From contig NZ_JBPOFB010000001.1 in the NCBI RefSeq assembly GCF_051251565.1, positions 124,001 through 188,000 of the forward strand: 64,000 bases of DNA, written 5' to 3'. This DNA is from Marivita sp051251565. Its GTDB lineage: Bacteria > Pseudomonadota > Alphaproteobacteria > Rhodobacterales > Rhodobacteraceae. The translations under genes and the position numbers were made by a program. Within the stretch, counting starts at the first letter, position 1, and each line of letters opens with the position of its first letter. Below the pieces are notes generated by a model. The model was not told where the DNA came from. It saw only the letters and a list, made by a program, of their open reading frames with translations, and did not search any database. Positions 1 to 8,654 of the stretch are shown one piece after another.

Positions 1-344
1 TTGCGCGCAGAGGCGACACCCATATCTTCGCCCGCACCGCGCCATGCGATGGCACGGACATAGGCGTCAGACTTGCCATTTGCCGCCAGCACGGCCGCTT
101 TGGCTGCTTCGATCTCATCCACTGTGTAGGGGATTTCAAAGTCGATCATCTGCGCCGAGCGCTTCAGGCGTTCGGAGTGATCGCGCGACTTGAAAATCTT
201 GCCGCCATAGGCGCGTTCGCCCTCGAAGACCGAGCTGGCATAGTGCATTGCATGGGTCAGGATGTGGACATTGGCATCGCGCCAGTCGATGAGCTGGCCG
301 TCCATCCAGATCGTTCCGTCGCGGTCATCATAGGTTCCGGCCAT
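1..344 (-). CDS. ilvE: Branched-chain amino acid aminotransferase, N-terminal part (runs off window)
   Basis: The 114 codons visible start at an ATG preceded by a good GGAG ribosome site and give the typical N-terminus of class IV PLP aminotransferases of the IlvE type (MDGQLIDW near residue 14, HYASSVFEGERAY near residue 36, then a serine-arginine-rich SRDHSERL segment). IlvE transfers the amino group between glutamate and the 2-keto acids of leucine, isoleucine and valine in the cytosol. The catalytic lysine lies in the missing C-terminal part beyond base 1, so this is truncated only by the window edge. It is divergent from petP. Confidence 0.93.
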   Translation of the reverse strand, partial: MAGTYDDRDGTIWMDGQLIDWRDANVHILTHAMHYASSVFEGERAYGGKIFKSRDHSERLKRSAQMIDFEIPYTVDEIEAAKAAVLAANGKSDAYVRAIAWRGAGEDMGVASAR

Positions 345-373
345 TTCAATTCTCCTCGCTCGGATTTTCATTA

Positions 374-400
374 ATTGCGCAATAAAGGTCCGTATCGGAC
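374..400. promoter_or_regulatory. Two adjacent palindromes in the ilvE-petP intergenic region
   Basis: ATTGCGCAAT at 374-383 and GTCCGTATCGGAC at 388-400 are both perfect inverted repeats lying 4 bp apart, between the divergent ilvE and petP starts. MarR-family proteins such as the petP product bind short palindromes in their own promoters, so a self-regulatory operator is a reasonable inference. No footprint data are available. Confidence 0.4.
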
Positions 401-505
401 ATAATGTTGCGCCAAAACTGAGATTCGCTACCATTTGATCCTTGGAATGTCAACAAGACTGACGTATTTTCAAGACCAAGAAAAAGACGGAGTGGGTGGC
501 AGAAC

Positions 506-1015
506 ATGGCAGACGGACACACGCAAAACACATCGAGCGGACAGGCACTGCTGTACCTCACTGATGAACAGCTGCGGCAGGGGATCGAGGCGATGTTCTT
601 TGCCTATCGCGGGTTCACCGCGGATCCCGACCGTATTCTTGAAGGTCTGTCTTATGGACGTGCCCATCATCGGGCGATCCATTTCATCCATTGCGCGCCG
701 GGTACAACGGTGAACAACCTGCTGGCCATTCTGGGTGTCACCAAGCAATCGCTGAACCGTGTGTTGCGCACCTTGATCGAAGATGGTCTTGTGACAAGCC
801 ATGTGGGACGCAGCGACAAAAGAGAGCGGCATTTGACACTCACCGAGGCCGGAAGCGCGCTGGAACAGCAATTGTCCGATGCACAGCGCGTGCGCATGCG
901 CGACGCGTATCGCAAGGCCGGGCCGGACGCGGTGGCGGGGTTCAAGACTGTGCTGGAAGCGATGATGGATGATGACATGCGCGGCGCTTACCACGCGATG
1001 CGAGAGGGGCGCTGA
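506..1015 (+). CDS. petP: MarR-family winged-helix regulator, PetP type
   Basis: A 169-residue protein with a MarR winged helix: helix-turn-helix around residues 72-92 (LLAILGVTKQSLNRVLRTLI) and the wing at VGRSDKRERHLTLTEAG near residue 101. The stop codon is one base before the ATG of the OmpR-type response regulator, the same MarR-response regulator pair known as petP-petR in Rhodobacter capsulatus, where the genes sit near the cytochrome bc1 operon and are needed for growth. The bc1 genes are not in this window. The symbol rests on this pairing and on general resemblance; the ligand, if any, is unknown. Confidence 0.8.
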   Translation: MADGHTQNTSSGQALLYLTDEQLRQGIEAMFFAYRGFTADPDRILEGLSYGRAHHRAIHFIHCAPGTTVNNLLAILGVTKQSLNRVLRTLIEDGLVTSHVGRSDKRERHLTLTEAGSALEQQLSDAQRVRMRDAYRKAGPDAVAGFKTVLEAMMDDDMRGAYHAMREGR

Positions 1016-1016
1016 T

Positions 1017-1718
1017 ATGGCCGATCCTGATGCCCACCTGCTGATTGTCGACGATGACGAACGCATTCGCGGCCTGTTGCAGAAATTCCTGATCCGCAAC
1101 GGGTTTCTGGTCAGCGCTGCGCGCGACGCGGCCCATGCAAGGCGCATTCTGTCGGGGCTGGATTTCGACCTGATCGTTCTGGATGTGATGATGCCCGGCG
1201 AGGATGGCATTAGTCTGACACGGGGAATCCGCGAGCGGTCGTCGACGCCGATCCTGTTGCTGACCGCACGGGCCGAAACCGAAGACCGGATTGCAGGGCT
1301 TGAGGCAGGGGCAGATGATTACCTTGCCAAACCGTTCGAACCGAAAGAGCTGTTGTTGCGGATCAATGCGATCCTGCGGCGGATGCCGGAACAGGTCGCC
1401 GATGATGGCGCGCCGAAATACCTGAGCTTGGGCCCGATCCGCTATGACACCGAACGCGCCGAGATGTGGCGGGGCGAAGACCTTGTGCGCCTGACCTCGA
1501 CCGAGATCCAGCTGATGAAGGTCTTTGCCGCCAAACCCGGTGAAGCGCTGAGCCGGATGCAATTGGTCGAGGAACTGGGCCGCGACCGCAGTCAGAGCCA
1601 GGAACGCGCGGTGGATGTGCAGATCACTCGCCTGCGCCGCAAGCTTGAGGACAACCCGAAACAGCCCCGCTACCTGCAAACGGTGCGTGGTGCCGGGTAT
1701 ATGCTTGCGCCCGACTGA
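1017..1718 (+). CDS. petR: OmpR-family response regulator, PetR type
   Basis: A 233-residue protein: receiver domain with the acidic cluster VDDDE near residue 11, phosphoacceptor Asp56 in LIVLDVMMPGEDG, the conserved Lys in YLAKPFEPKELLLR, then a C-terminal winged-helix DNA-binding domain ending VRGAGYML. An in-frame start upstream inside petP exists, but ATG 1017 gives the normal receiver N-terminus and sits right after the petP stop. No histidine kinase gene lies beside it, as in the known petP-petR arrangement, so the phosphate source cannot be read from the context. Confidence 0.85.
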   Translation: MADPDAHLLIVDDDERIRGLLQKFLIRNGFLVSAARDAAHARRILSGLDFDLIVLDVMMPGEDGISLTRGIRERSSTPILLLTARAETEDRIAGLEAGADDYLAKPFEPKELLLRINAILRRMPEQVADDGAPKYLSLGPIRYDTERAEMWRGEDLVRLTSTEIQLMKVFAAKPGEALSRMQLVEELGRDRSQSQERAVDVQITRLRRKLEDNPKQPRYLQTVRGAGYMLAPD

Positions 1719-1730
1719 CGGGTTTGGTCT

Positions 1731-1756
1731 TTGCATATTTGAAAAAAGAAGAAGCA
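1731..1756 (+). repeat. 26-bp leader repeat, copy 1
   Basis: The 26 bases from TTGCATATTT to GAAGAAGCA are identical to 45287-45312. Both copies lie just after a stop codon and 13-16 bases before the next start codon, and both are followed by a purine-rich GGGGAC ribosome-site-like segment. The copy here leads the HDAC-like gene. Confidence 0.8.
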
Positions 1757-1772
1757 AAAGGGGGACGCGCGC

Positions 1773-2699
1773 ATGGCGACGGCATTGATCACGCATGCAG
1801 ATTGTCTGGATCATATCACGCCCGACGGTCATCCCGAACGGGTGGCGCGGCTTGAGCATGTGTTGCATGCGCTCCAAGGGCTGGACCTGCGGCGCGAAGC
1901 GGCCCCTTTGGTGGACATGGCGCATCTGGCGTATGTCCACCCGCAGGCGCATGTTGATGCAATTCTGAACGGCGCGCCGGATCAGGGGTTCACCCAGCTT
2001 GATGCGGACACCTGGATGTCGCCGAACAGTGTGCCTGCGGCTTTGCGGGCTGCGGGGGCCGTGGTGAAGGCGGTGGATATGGTGCTGGGCGGTGAGGTGG
2101 GGAACGCGTTCTGCGCCATTCGCCCGCCCGGTCACCATGCCGAAACCGCGACGCCCATGGGGTTCTGCCTGTTCGGCAATGCGGCTATCGGGGCGAAACA
2201 CGCGCTTGAGGCGCATGGGCTGAACCGCGTTGCCGTGGTGGATTTCGACGTGCATCACGGCAATGGCACGCAGGATTTGCTGTGGGCCGAGCCGCGTGCA
2301 TTTACGGTCACCAGCCAGCAGATGCCGCTTTGGCCCGGGACAGGCGATCCGTCTGAACGCGGCGGTCATGACAACGCGCTGAACATCGCGCTGCCACCCG
2401 AGTCGGGCGGGGCCGAGATGCGCGCCGCCTACGAGGGTCAGGTGTTCCCGCGTCTGCGCGCCTTTGCGCCGGAATTGATCATCATTTCTGCCGGGTTTGA
2501 CGCACATCAGGATGATCCGCTGGCCCAGCTTTGTTGGTCGACCGAGGATTTCCGCTGGCTTACCGAAGAGCTGTGCGCGCTGGCGCAAGAGCTGTGCGGC
2601 GGGCGCATCGTCTCGACACTCGAAGGTGGGTATGATTTGACTGCGCTGGCAAAAGGTGCGCGCGCGCATGTAGACGTTTTGATGGAGGCCGCGTCATGA
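1773..2699 (+). CDS. Histone deacetylase family protein (class II type, probable acetylpolyamine or small-amide hydrolase)
   Basis: A 308-residue zinc amidohydrolase of the arginase/deacetylase fold. Family motifs in order: RPPGHHAE near residue 116 (catalytic His pair), VVDFDVHHGNGTQ near 154 (Asp and His zinc ligands) and ISAGFDAHQDDP near 239 (third zinc ligand Asp). In bacteria such proteins deacetylate polyamines or other small acetylamides rather than histones; the substrate is not evident here. The start has GGGG ribosome site upstream within the leader repeat region. The stop overlaps xseB by four bases, so it is co-translated with the xseB-ispA-dxs group, a common neighbourhood in this family. 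Confidence 0.88.
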   Translation: MATALITHADCLDHITPDGHPERVARLEHVLHALQGLDLRREAAPLVDMAHLAYVHPQAHVDAILNGAPDQGFTQLDADTWMSPNSVPAALRAAGAVVKAVDMVLGGEVGNAFCAIRPPGHHAETATPMGFCLFGNAAIGAKHALEAHGLNRVAVVDFDVHHGNGTQDLLWAEPRAFTVTSQQMPLWPGTGDPSERGGHDNALNIALPPESGGAEMRAAYEGQVFPRLRAFAPELIIISAGFDAHQDDPLAQLCWSTEDFRWLTEELCALAQELCGGRIVSTLEGGYDLTALAKGARAHVDVLMEAAS

Positions 2700-2938
2700 G
2701 CGACACACCCGTAGACGAGATGAGCTTTGAAGCGGCGATGGCCGAGCTTGAAAAAGTCGTGGGGCAGCTGGAGCGCGGGGATGTGGCGCTGGAGCAATCC
2801 ATCGCGCTTTACGAACGAGGTGCTGCATTGAAAAAGCGCTGCGAAGCCAAGCTGAACGAAGCGCAGGAAAAGGTCGCCGCGATCACGCTGGACGCGGATG
2901 GTCAGCCCAAGGGCACCGCGCCGTTCGACGCCGAGTAA
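2696..2938 (+). CDS. xseB: Exodeoxyribonuclease VII small subunit
   Basis: An 80-residue acidic helical protein with the family signature: FEAAMAELEKVVGQLERGD near residue 9, then LEQSIALYERG and a C-terminal KVAAITLD. XseB pairs with XseA to form the nuclease that cuts single-stranded DNA to acid-soluble oligonucleotides; xseA is not in this window. ATGA overlap with the upstream gene and nine bases to ispA indicate one transcript. The xseB-ispA-dxs order is common in proteobacteria. Confidence 0.93.
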   Translation: MSDTPVDEMSFEAAMAELEKVVGQLERGDVALEQSIALYERGAALKKRCEAKLNEAQEKVAAITLDADGQPKGTAPFDAE

Positions 2939-2947
2939 GACAGGGCG

Positions 2948-3817
2948 ATGTTTTCCGACGCGCTGCGCCGTGATGCCGATGCCATTGGCGCACATTTGAC
3001 CAAGGTTCTGACGGGCGGGCCTGATCTGCCGGTGATCGACGGCATGCGCTATGCGCTGTCAGGTGGCAAACGGCTGCGCGGGTTTCTGGTGCTCGAAGGT
3101 GCGCGGTTGCACGGTGTGCCAGAGGCACACGCGATCTGGGCGGCGGCGGCGATTGAGGCAATCCACGCCTACAGTCTTGTGCATGATGACCTGCCTTGCA
3201 TGGATGACGACGATCTGCGGCGCGGCCTGCCCACGGTGCATCGCAAATGGGATGACGGTACAGCTGTGCTTGTGGGTGATGCGTTGCAGGCCCTTGGGTT
3301 CGAACTGGTGCTGGACCCAGCCTGCCATGCGAACGCGGCTGTGCGCGCCGATCTGGCGTCAAGTCTTGCGCGGGCTTCGGGGCACAGGGGTATGGTGCTG
3401 GGACAGGCGTTGGACATTCTGGCCGAAACCGCAGCGACGCCGCTGACCTTGGACCAGATCACCCGGTTGCAGGCGGGCAAGACAGGCGCGCTGATCGTGT
3501 GGTCTGCCGAGGCGGGGGCGCGGTTGGCGCAGGTCGATCCCGCGCCATTGACGGCATATGCGACGGCGCTGGGCCTTGCCTTTCAAATCGCCGACGACAT
3601 TCTGGACGTTGAGGGCGATGAGACTACAGTTGGCAAGGCAGTCGGCAAAGATGCGCACCGGGGTAAGGCCACGTTTGTGTCGCTGCTTGGACTGGATGGC
3701 GCGAAACGCCGGGCGTCCGAGTTGGTCACTGCCGCCTGTGATGCCTTGTCACCCTATGGGGACCGGGCACAAACCTTGAATGACGCAGCGCAGTTCGTTA
3801 TCTCGCGCGACACCTGA
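2948..3817 (+). CDS. ispA: Farnesyl/geranyl diphosphate synthase (short-chain polyprenyl synthase)
   Basis: A 289-residue all-helical prenyltransferase. The first aspartate-rich motif DDLPCMDDDD is at residues 80-89 and the second, DDILD, near residue 215; GGKRLRG near residue 39 binds the diphosphate. It condenses isopentenyl diphosphate with dimethylallyl or geranyl diphosphate to give farnesyl diphosphate for quinones, undecaprenyl carrier and possibly carotenoids. It sits directly ahead of dxs, which feeds the same pathway. Confidence 0.92.
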   Translation: MFSDALRRDADAIGAHLTKVLTGGPDLPVIDGMRYALSGGKRLRGFLVLEGARLHGVPEAHAIWAAAAIEAIHAYSLVHDDLPCMDDDDLRRGLPTVHRKWDDGTAVLVGDALQALGFELVLDPACHANAAVRADLASSLARASGHRGMVLGQALDILAETAATPLTLDQITRLQAGKTGALIVWSAEAGARLAQVDPAPLTAYATALGLAFQIADDILDVEGDETTVGKAVGKDAHRGKATFVSLLGLDGAKRRASELVTAACDALSPYGDRAQTLNDAAQFVISRDT

Positions 3818-3838
3818 TGCGACCCGGAGGCGCGGCCC

Positions 3839-5764
3839 ATGTCCTTTTCTACAGCGACCCCGCTTCTGGATACGGTGACATCACCGGCTGATCTGAAGCG
3901 CTTTTCCGATACACAGCTTGAGCAATTGGCAGACGAGCTGCGGCGCGACACGATTGCCCATGTCTCCCGGACGGGCGGGCATTTGGGTGCGGGCCTCGGT
4001 GTGGTCGAACTGACCGTGGCGTTGCATGCGATTTTCGACGCGCCGCGCGACAAGATCGTCTGGGATGTGTCGCACCAGTGTTATCCGCACAAGATCCTGA
4101 CCGGGCGGCGCGCGCGTATGGGCACGCTGCGGCAAGAGGACGGGCTGTCAGGTTTTACCAAACGGTCAGAATCTCCGTATGATCCGTTTGGTGCTGCGCA
4201 CAGTTCGACCTCTATTTCAGCCGCGCTTGGCTTTGCCGTCGCGCGTGATCTGGGCGGCAATTGCGACACCGGGCATGGCGACGCGATTGCGGTGATCGGC
4301 GACGGAGCGATGAGCGCGGGCATGGCCTATGAGGCAATGAACAATGCGGGCCATTTGAAAAAGCGGCTGATCGTCATTCTGAACGACAACGAAATGAGCA
4401 TCGCACCCCCGGTCGGCGCGTTGTCGTCCTACCTGTCGCAGCTATATGCAGGTGCGCCGTTTCAGGATTTCAAAGAGGCGGCCAAAGGCGCGGTGAGCCT
4501 GCTGCCGCCTCCGTTCCGGGAAGGGGCAAAGCGCGCCAAGGATCTTCTCAAGGGCATGGCCGTGGGCGGCACCTTGTTCGAGGCGCTGGGCTTTTCCTAT
4601 GTTGGGCCAATTGACGGGCATGATCTGGACCAGCTTTTGCCGGTGCTGCGCACGGTCAAGGATCGTGCGGATGGGCCGATCCTCATTCATGTGCTGACCA
4701 AGAAGGGCAAGGGCTATGGCCCGGCCGAAGACTCTGCCGATCGCGGGCATGCGCGGGCCAAGTTCGACCTTGTGACCGGAGAGCAGAAGAAAGCGCCGTC
4801 AAACGCGCCGAGCTATACCAAGGTCTTCGCCGATGCGCTGTTGCAGGAAGCGGCGGACGATCCGATGATCTGTGCGGTCACGGCTGCGATGCCCGATGGT
4901 ACGGGGTTGGACCTGTTTGCCGAGCGCTACCCGTCGCGGACGTTTGACGTGGGGATCGCCGAACAGCATGGCGTGACGTTCTGCGCCGGATTGGCGGCAG
5001 GCGGGTTGAAGCCGTTCTGCACGCTGTATTCGACATTCCTGCAACGGGGCTATGATCAGGTGGTGCATGACGTGGCCATTCAACGCTTGCCGGTGCGCTT
5101 TGCGATTGACCGGGCAGGTCTGGTCGGGGCCGATGGTGCGACCCATGCGGGAAGCTATGACATTGCTTTTCTGGCGAACCTGCCGGGGTTTGTTGTGATG
5201 GCAGCGGCGGACGAGGCCGAGCTGAAGCATATGGTCGCCACCGCCGTCGCGCATAACGAAGGTCCGATTGCGTTCCGGTATCCGCGGGGCGAAGGGCAGG
5301 GCGTTGAGATGCCCGAGCGCGGCCAGATTTTACCAATTGGTAAAGGGCGGATGATCCGCGAGGGCAGCAAGGTTGCGATCCTATCTTTTGGCACCCGTCT
5401 GGGCGAGGTTCTGACCGCCTGCGAGGCGCTTGAGGCCAAAGGCATCACGCCGACGGTGGCCGATGCCCGTTTTGCCAAGCCGCTGGACCGGGATCTGATC
5501 CTGAAACTGGCGGCAGAACACGAGGCACTGATCACCATCGAAGAAGGGGCTGTTGGTGGATTTGGCAGCCATGTGGCCCAGCTTTTGGCCGAAGAAGAGG
5601 TGTTCGACCACGGGCTGAAATTCCGCTCCATGGTGCTGCCGGATATCTTTATTGATCAGGCTAGTCCGGCGGCGATGTATGCTGTAGCAGGGCTGAATTC
5701 TGAACAGATCGAACAGAAAGTGTTGGATGTGCTGGGCGTCGCGGCGATTGGCAAACGGGCCTAG
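3839..5764 (+). CDS. dxs: 1-deoxy-D-xylulose-5-phosphate synthase
   Basis: A 641-residue thiamine-diphosphate enzyme of usual length for Dxs. Visible are the N-terminal HLGAGLGVVELTVALH, the ThDP/Mg motif beginning GDGAMSAG at residue 154, a transketolase pyrimidine-binding domain (GIAEQHGVTFCAGLA near 375) and a C-terminal transketolase domain. It makes DXP from pyruvate and glyceraldehyde 3-phosphate, the entry step of the MEP isoprenoid pathway in the cytosol. Its stop overlaps the exoD stop by three bases on the opposite strand. Confidence 0.96.
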   Translation: MSFSTATPLLDTVTSPADLKRFSDTQLEQLADELRRDTIAHVSRTGGHLGAGLGVVELTVALHAIFDAPRDKIVWDVSHQCYPHKILTGRRARMGTLRQEDGLSGFTKRSESPYDPFGAAHSSTSISAALGFAVARDLGGNCDTGHGDAIAVIGDGAMSAGMAYEAMNNAGHLKKRLIVILNDNEMSIAPPVGALSSYLSQLYAGAPFQDFKEAAKGAVSLLPPPFREGAKRAKDLLKGMAVGGTLFEALGFSYVGPIDGHDLDQLLPVLRTVKDRADGPILIHVLTKKGKGYGPAEDSADRGHARAKFDLVTGEQKKAPSNAPSYTKVFADALLQEAADDPMICAVTAAMPDGTGLDLFAERYPSRTFDVGIAEQHGVTFCAGLAAGGLKPFCTLYSTFLQRGYDQVVHDVAIQRLPVRFAIDRAGLVGADGATHAGSYDIAFLANLPGFVVMAAADEAELKHMVATAVAHNEGPIAFRYPRGEGQGVEMPERGQILPIGKGRMIREGSKVAILSFGTRLGEVLTACEALEAKGITPTVADARFAKPLDRDLILKLAAEHEALITIEEGAVGGFGSHVAQLLAEEEVFDHGLKFRSMVLPDIFIDQASPAAMYAVAGLNSEQIEQKVLDVLGVAAIGKRA

Positions 5765-6393
5765 AACAGCCCGGCGATCAATGCAGCCACGACCGATAGC
5801 GACAGCCCGAGCACGGTATAGCCCGCGATCAGGACAAATCCGTCCCGCACCATCAGCGCAAACGCAATAAGGGCGACGCCGGTGGCGCTCACGGATGTGA
5901 ACATCGGCAGAATTTCCAGAAACGGCCATGTGGCCGCGACGCTCATCACCGCCAAGAGGGCGATCCGGTCCATGGGTGCGGCGGACAGGAACCGCAGCCT
6001 GTCGCGGCTGTTGCGGTCGAGACATGCCGCAGGTTTGCGCAAGAATGCCACGGCGCGGGTCAGTTGGTCCTTGCGCAGCCGTCGTGTGGCAAGGAACCGT
6101 GGCAACCACAGGTGTGTGCGTCCGAAAAACGCCTGTATCGAAATGGTCAGGATCACCAAACCGCCAAGCGTTGGCATCAGCGGGATGATCGACAGTGGAG
6201 ACACGAGGATCAGTGACGGGATCAGCAACGCAGCCCCGAAGGAACGGGCACCCACACGGTCCAACATCTCCTGAATGGTCAGCCCGTCTTGCGCATCATG
6301 TGTCTGGGTGCCCGCGCCGGTCGTTGGCATGTCCGGATCAAGCGCATCAAGAAGACTGGTCAGCGATCTTGGTGCCCTGGGGTCGGATGTCAC
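5761..6393 (-). CDS. exoD: ExoD-family membrane protein
   Basis: A 210-residue membrane protein with the ExoD family look: a short cytoplasmic N-terminus, a conserved segment GARSFGAALLIPSLILVSPLS near residue 50, a second hydrophobic pair near 75-90 and two or three further membrane helices towards the C-terminus. ExoD was named for a Sinorhizobium exopolysaccharide phenotype; its biochemical role is unclear. Translation begins at a GTG that overlaps the stop of the upstream SDR gene (GTGA), so the two are coupled. Confidence 0.82.
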   Translation of the reverse strand: MTSDPRAPRSLTSLLDALDPDMPTTGAGTQTHDAQDGLTIQEMLDRVGARSFGAALLIPSLILVSPLSIIPLMPTLGGLVILTISIQAFFGRTHLWLPRFLATRRLRKDQLTRAVAFLRKPAACLDRNSRDRLRFLSAAPMDRIALLAVMSVAATWPFLEILPMFTSVSATGVALIAFALMVRDGFVLIAGYTVLGLSLSVVAALIAGLF

Positions 6394-7253
6394 GGTTTGG
6401 TTTGCTCTGCGGCAAGGATGGCGGCGAGACCAGTCCGGTAATCGGGATATTGCAAGGTTATGCCAAGGTCTGATTTGATCCGGTCATTCCGCACCCGTTT
6501 GCTTTCGGCATAAAAGCTGCGCGCCATGGGGGACAGTTCGGCATCCTCGAACGCCTGTTCGGGCGGTGCCTCGACCCTGAGCAGGGTGGCGGCGTGGGCA
6601 ATCACGTCCTGCGGCGGTGCAGGATCGTCATCGCACAGGTTATAGGCGGTGCCCGGTTTGGGATGGCTCATCGACGCCTCAAGCACCAATGCGATATCTT
6701 CGACATGGATGCGGCTGAACACCTGACCGGGCTTGATGATCCGGCGGGCAGTGCCGTCGCGCACCTTGGCGAAGGGGCCACGACCGGGTCCGTAAATTCC
6801 CGCGAGACGGAAGATATGCAGCGACAGACCCGCAATGGCCGACCAAGCGGCTTCGGCCCTGACACGCCGGCGGCCACGTTCGGTGGCTGGCGTGAGCACC
6901 GCGCTTTCATCCACCCAGTCGCCCTGCGCATCGCCGTAAACGCCGGTTGTGGACAGATAGCCCACCCAGTCGAGCCTTGCTGCCTGTGCCGCGATATCGG
7001 CTTTCAAAAGGGCCAGCGTCGGGTCGCCTGTTTCGGTTGGGCCTGCGGAGACGAGCAGGTGACTGGCGTTTTCCAACCACGGCAGAATGGCGTCTCTGTC
7101 CCACAAAAGCGGTGTGATCCCTTGGGCGCGCAGGGCCGTGAAATTGTCCGGGTCGCGTGTTGTGCCCGCAATGCGCCAGCCCTGCGGCACGAGCCGCTTG
7201 GCCAGATAGGCCGCGCTGTAGCCGTGGCCGAGAGAGAGCAATGTCTTTTCCAT
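6390..7253 (-). CDS. NAD(P)-binding SDR/epimerase-like protein (YeeZ type)
   Basis: A 287-residue Rossmann protein starting MEKTLLSLGHGYSAAYLA, where the nucleotide loop has the GxGxxA spacing of extended or atypical SDRs. YLSTTGVYGDAQGDWVDE near residue 97 carries the serine/tyrosine region, and LHIFRLAGIYGPGRGPF near 143 is the epimerase-family segment. ATG 7253 is preferred over an upstream TTG because it places the Gly-rich loop at the N-terminus. Likely a cytosolic sugar-nucleotide or lipid-related oxidoreductase; the substrate is unknown. Coupled to exoD downstream. Confidence 0.75.
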   Translation of the reverse strand: MEKTLLSLGHGYSAAYLAKRLVPQGWRIAGTTRDPDNFTALRAQGITPLLWDRDAILPWLENASHLLVSAGPTETGDPTLALLKADIAAQAARLDWVGYLSTTGVYGDAQGDWVDESAVLTPATERGRRRVRAEAAWSAIAGLSLHIFRLAGIYGPGRGPFAKVRDGTARRIIKPGQVFSRIHVEDIALVLEASMSHPKPGTAYNLCDDDPAPPQDVIAHAATLLRVEAPPEQAFEDAELSPMARSFYAESKRVRNDRIKSDLGITLQYPDYRTGLAAILAAEQTKP

Positions 7254-7322
7254 AAGCAAGACGTGGTACGCCAAATTCCAAAAACAAGCGGGCGCCGAGC
7301 TGCCTCGCTGATTTGTTAACGT

Positions 7323-8078
7323 TCATGCGGCGTAATCAGATCCCTCGGCGTCGAGAATTTTTTTCAATTCGTCCAGATGGCGGGCGTCTTGCTCCGGGTA
7401 GCCTTCGAGTTCTTGGGCTGTTTTCTCGGCAATCTCGTCCGAGAGCACTTTCAACGGCTGGCCTGTTTGCAGCGCGCGGATATAGGTCTCGGCGGCGCGT
7501 TCGAAGTAATATAGACGGTTGAACGTGTCGGCCACGCTGTCGCCAATCACCATGATGCCGTGATTGCCCATGATCATGACCTTTTGCTTGGGGTCAGAGA
7601 AAAGCTGTGCACAGCGTTCGCCTTCTTCTTCAAAGGCCAGCCCTCCGTAATGGCTGTCGATCACGGTACGGTTGAAGAAGGTGGCACAGTTCTGGTCGAT
7701 CGGGGGCAAGCGCGGGTCTTGCAGGCAGGCCAGAACGGTGGCGTGGATCGAATGGACGTGCATGGCGCAGCGCGCATGGGGGCAATGCCGATGCAGACCG
7801 CCGTGCAGGCCCCATGCAGTGGGGTCGGGCGCGTTTGGTCCGTTCAACGTGTCGGGATCATTGGCATCCACGACCAAGAGGTCGCTGGCCTTGATCCGGG
7901 CGAAATGGACCTGATTGGGGTTCATCAAAAACTGGGTGCCATCGTCGTTGATTGACAGGCTGAAATGGTTGGCGACGCCTTCATGCATGTTCAGGCGTGC
8001 GGTCCAGCGAAAGGCGGCGGCAAGGTCAACTCGTTCCTGCCAGTGATCTATGTTGCGGGCCAAGTGCGTGACGGTCAT
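7323..8078 (-). CDS. Class II aldolase/adducin family protein
   Basis: A 251-residue protein of the fuculose-phosphate aldolase fold. Zinc-site histidines appear as MHVHSIHATVL near residue 113 and NHGIMVIGDS near 178, and the adducin-type C-terminal helix is YYFERAAETYIRALQTG. The ATG at 8078 has a perfect AGGAGG ribosome site six bases upstream, so the longer reading to 8108 is not used. Roles in the family range from aldol cleavage of sugar phosphates to decarboxylation; nothing nearby fixes the substrate. Confidence 0.85.
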   Translation of the reverse strand: MTVTHLARNIDHWQERVDLAAAFRWTARLNMHEGVANHFSLSINDDGTQFLMNPNQVHFARIKASDLLVVDANDPDTLNGPNAPDPTAWGLHGGLHRHCPHARCAMHVHSIHATVLACLQDPRLPPIDQNCATFFNRTVIDSHYGGLAFEEEGERCAQLFSDPKQKVMIMGNHGIMVIGDSVADTFNRLYYFERAAETYIRALQTGQPLKVLSDEIAEKTAQELEGYPEQDARHLDELKKILDAEGSDYAA

Positions 8079-8187
8079 GAGTGCCTCCTGTGGTTTTCCC
8101 CAGACCAAGCCGTCTGTGCGCCGAAGTCAAGCCGTGCGTGGTCGGATATCGCGTCCGGCATTTGCGCAGGGTGGATCAGAGCGGACG

Positions 8188-8595
8188 CTACGGCACCCAT
8201 GCATAGCCATCGGTGCACAGCAGGTAACATTCGCGTAGGCCGTGCGGTTTGTCGGTGGGCGCTTGCAGCACAGTGAACCCTGCCGCTTGGGCCAAGGTGC
8301 AGGCGTGATCCGGGTCCGTGTCATACAGACGGATCTCAAGCCCGGCGCCGCGCGGTGGGTTTTCCGGCACCAGCCCCAGCAACGGGTTTGCGCCATAGGT
8401 CGTGTCTGCGTGGAGTTGAAACACCTAATCGCCATAGCACATGATGGCGAAATCATCCGATAGCCTGTGTGCGGCCATGCCAAACACCTGGGACAGCTGC
8501 GTGGCCAGGTGGCGCACATCGCGGGTGATCAGGTTCAGGCCCAGCCCACGCAAGCTTGCGCCAAACGCCTTTGGGGTGACGGTTTCGTAATCCAT
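8188..8595 (-). pseudogene. VOC/glyoxalase-like protein broken by one in-frame amber codon
   Basis: Reading from ATG 8595, preceded by GAGGAG, the frame is open for 56 codons (MDYETVTPKAFGASLRGLGL and on, ending FAIMCYGD), hits TAG at 8425-8427, and resumes in the same frame as VFQLHADTTYGANPLLGLVP through to a stop at 8188-8190. The whole reads as a 135-residue VOC-fold protein of paired beta-alpha-beta units. Only one stop and no frameshift are present, so the lesion is recent, a sequencing error, or rarely read through. It lies upstream of the aldolase gene on the same strand. Confidence 0.75.
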
Positions 8596-8654
8596 CAGGC
8601 TGCAAACGCTCCTCGTGATTGTGGATAGCTTGATTGCGTGTCATGGACCTGTCA

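Noticed and set aside
942..2669. A 575-codon open frame on minus opposite petR and the HDAC-like gene
   Set aside because: Same reason: shadow of two genes with clear motifs on plus.
8425..8427. Amber codon as a site for pyrrolysine or programmed read-through
   Set aside because: No pyl genes or special context are visible; a simple nonsense mutation is more likely.
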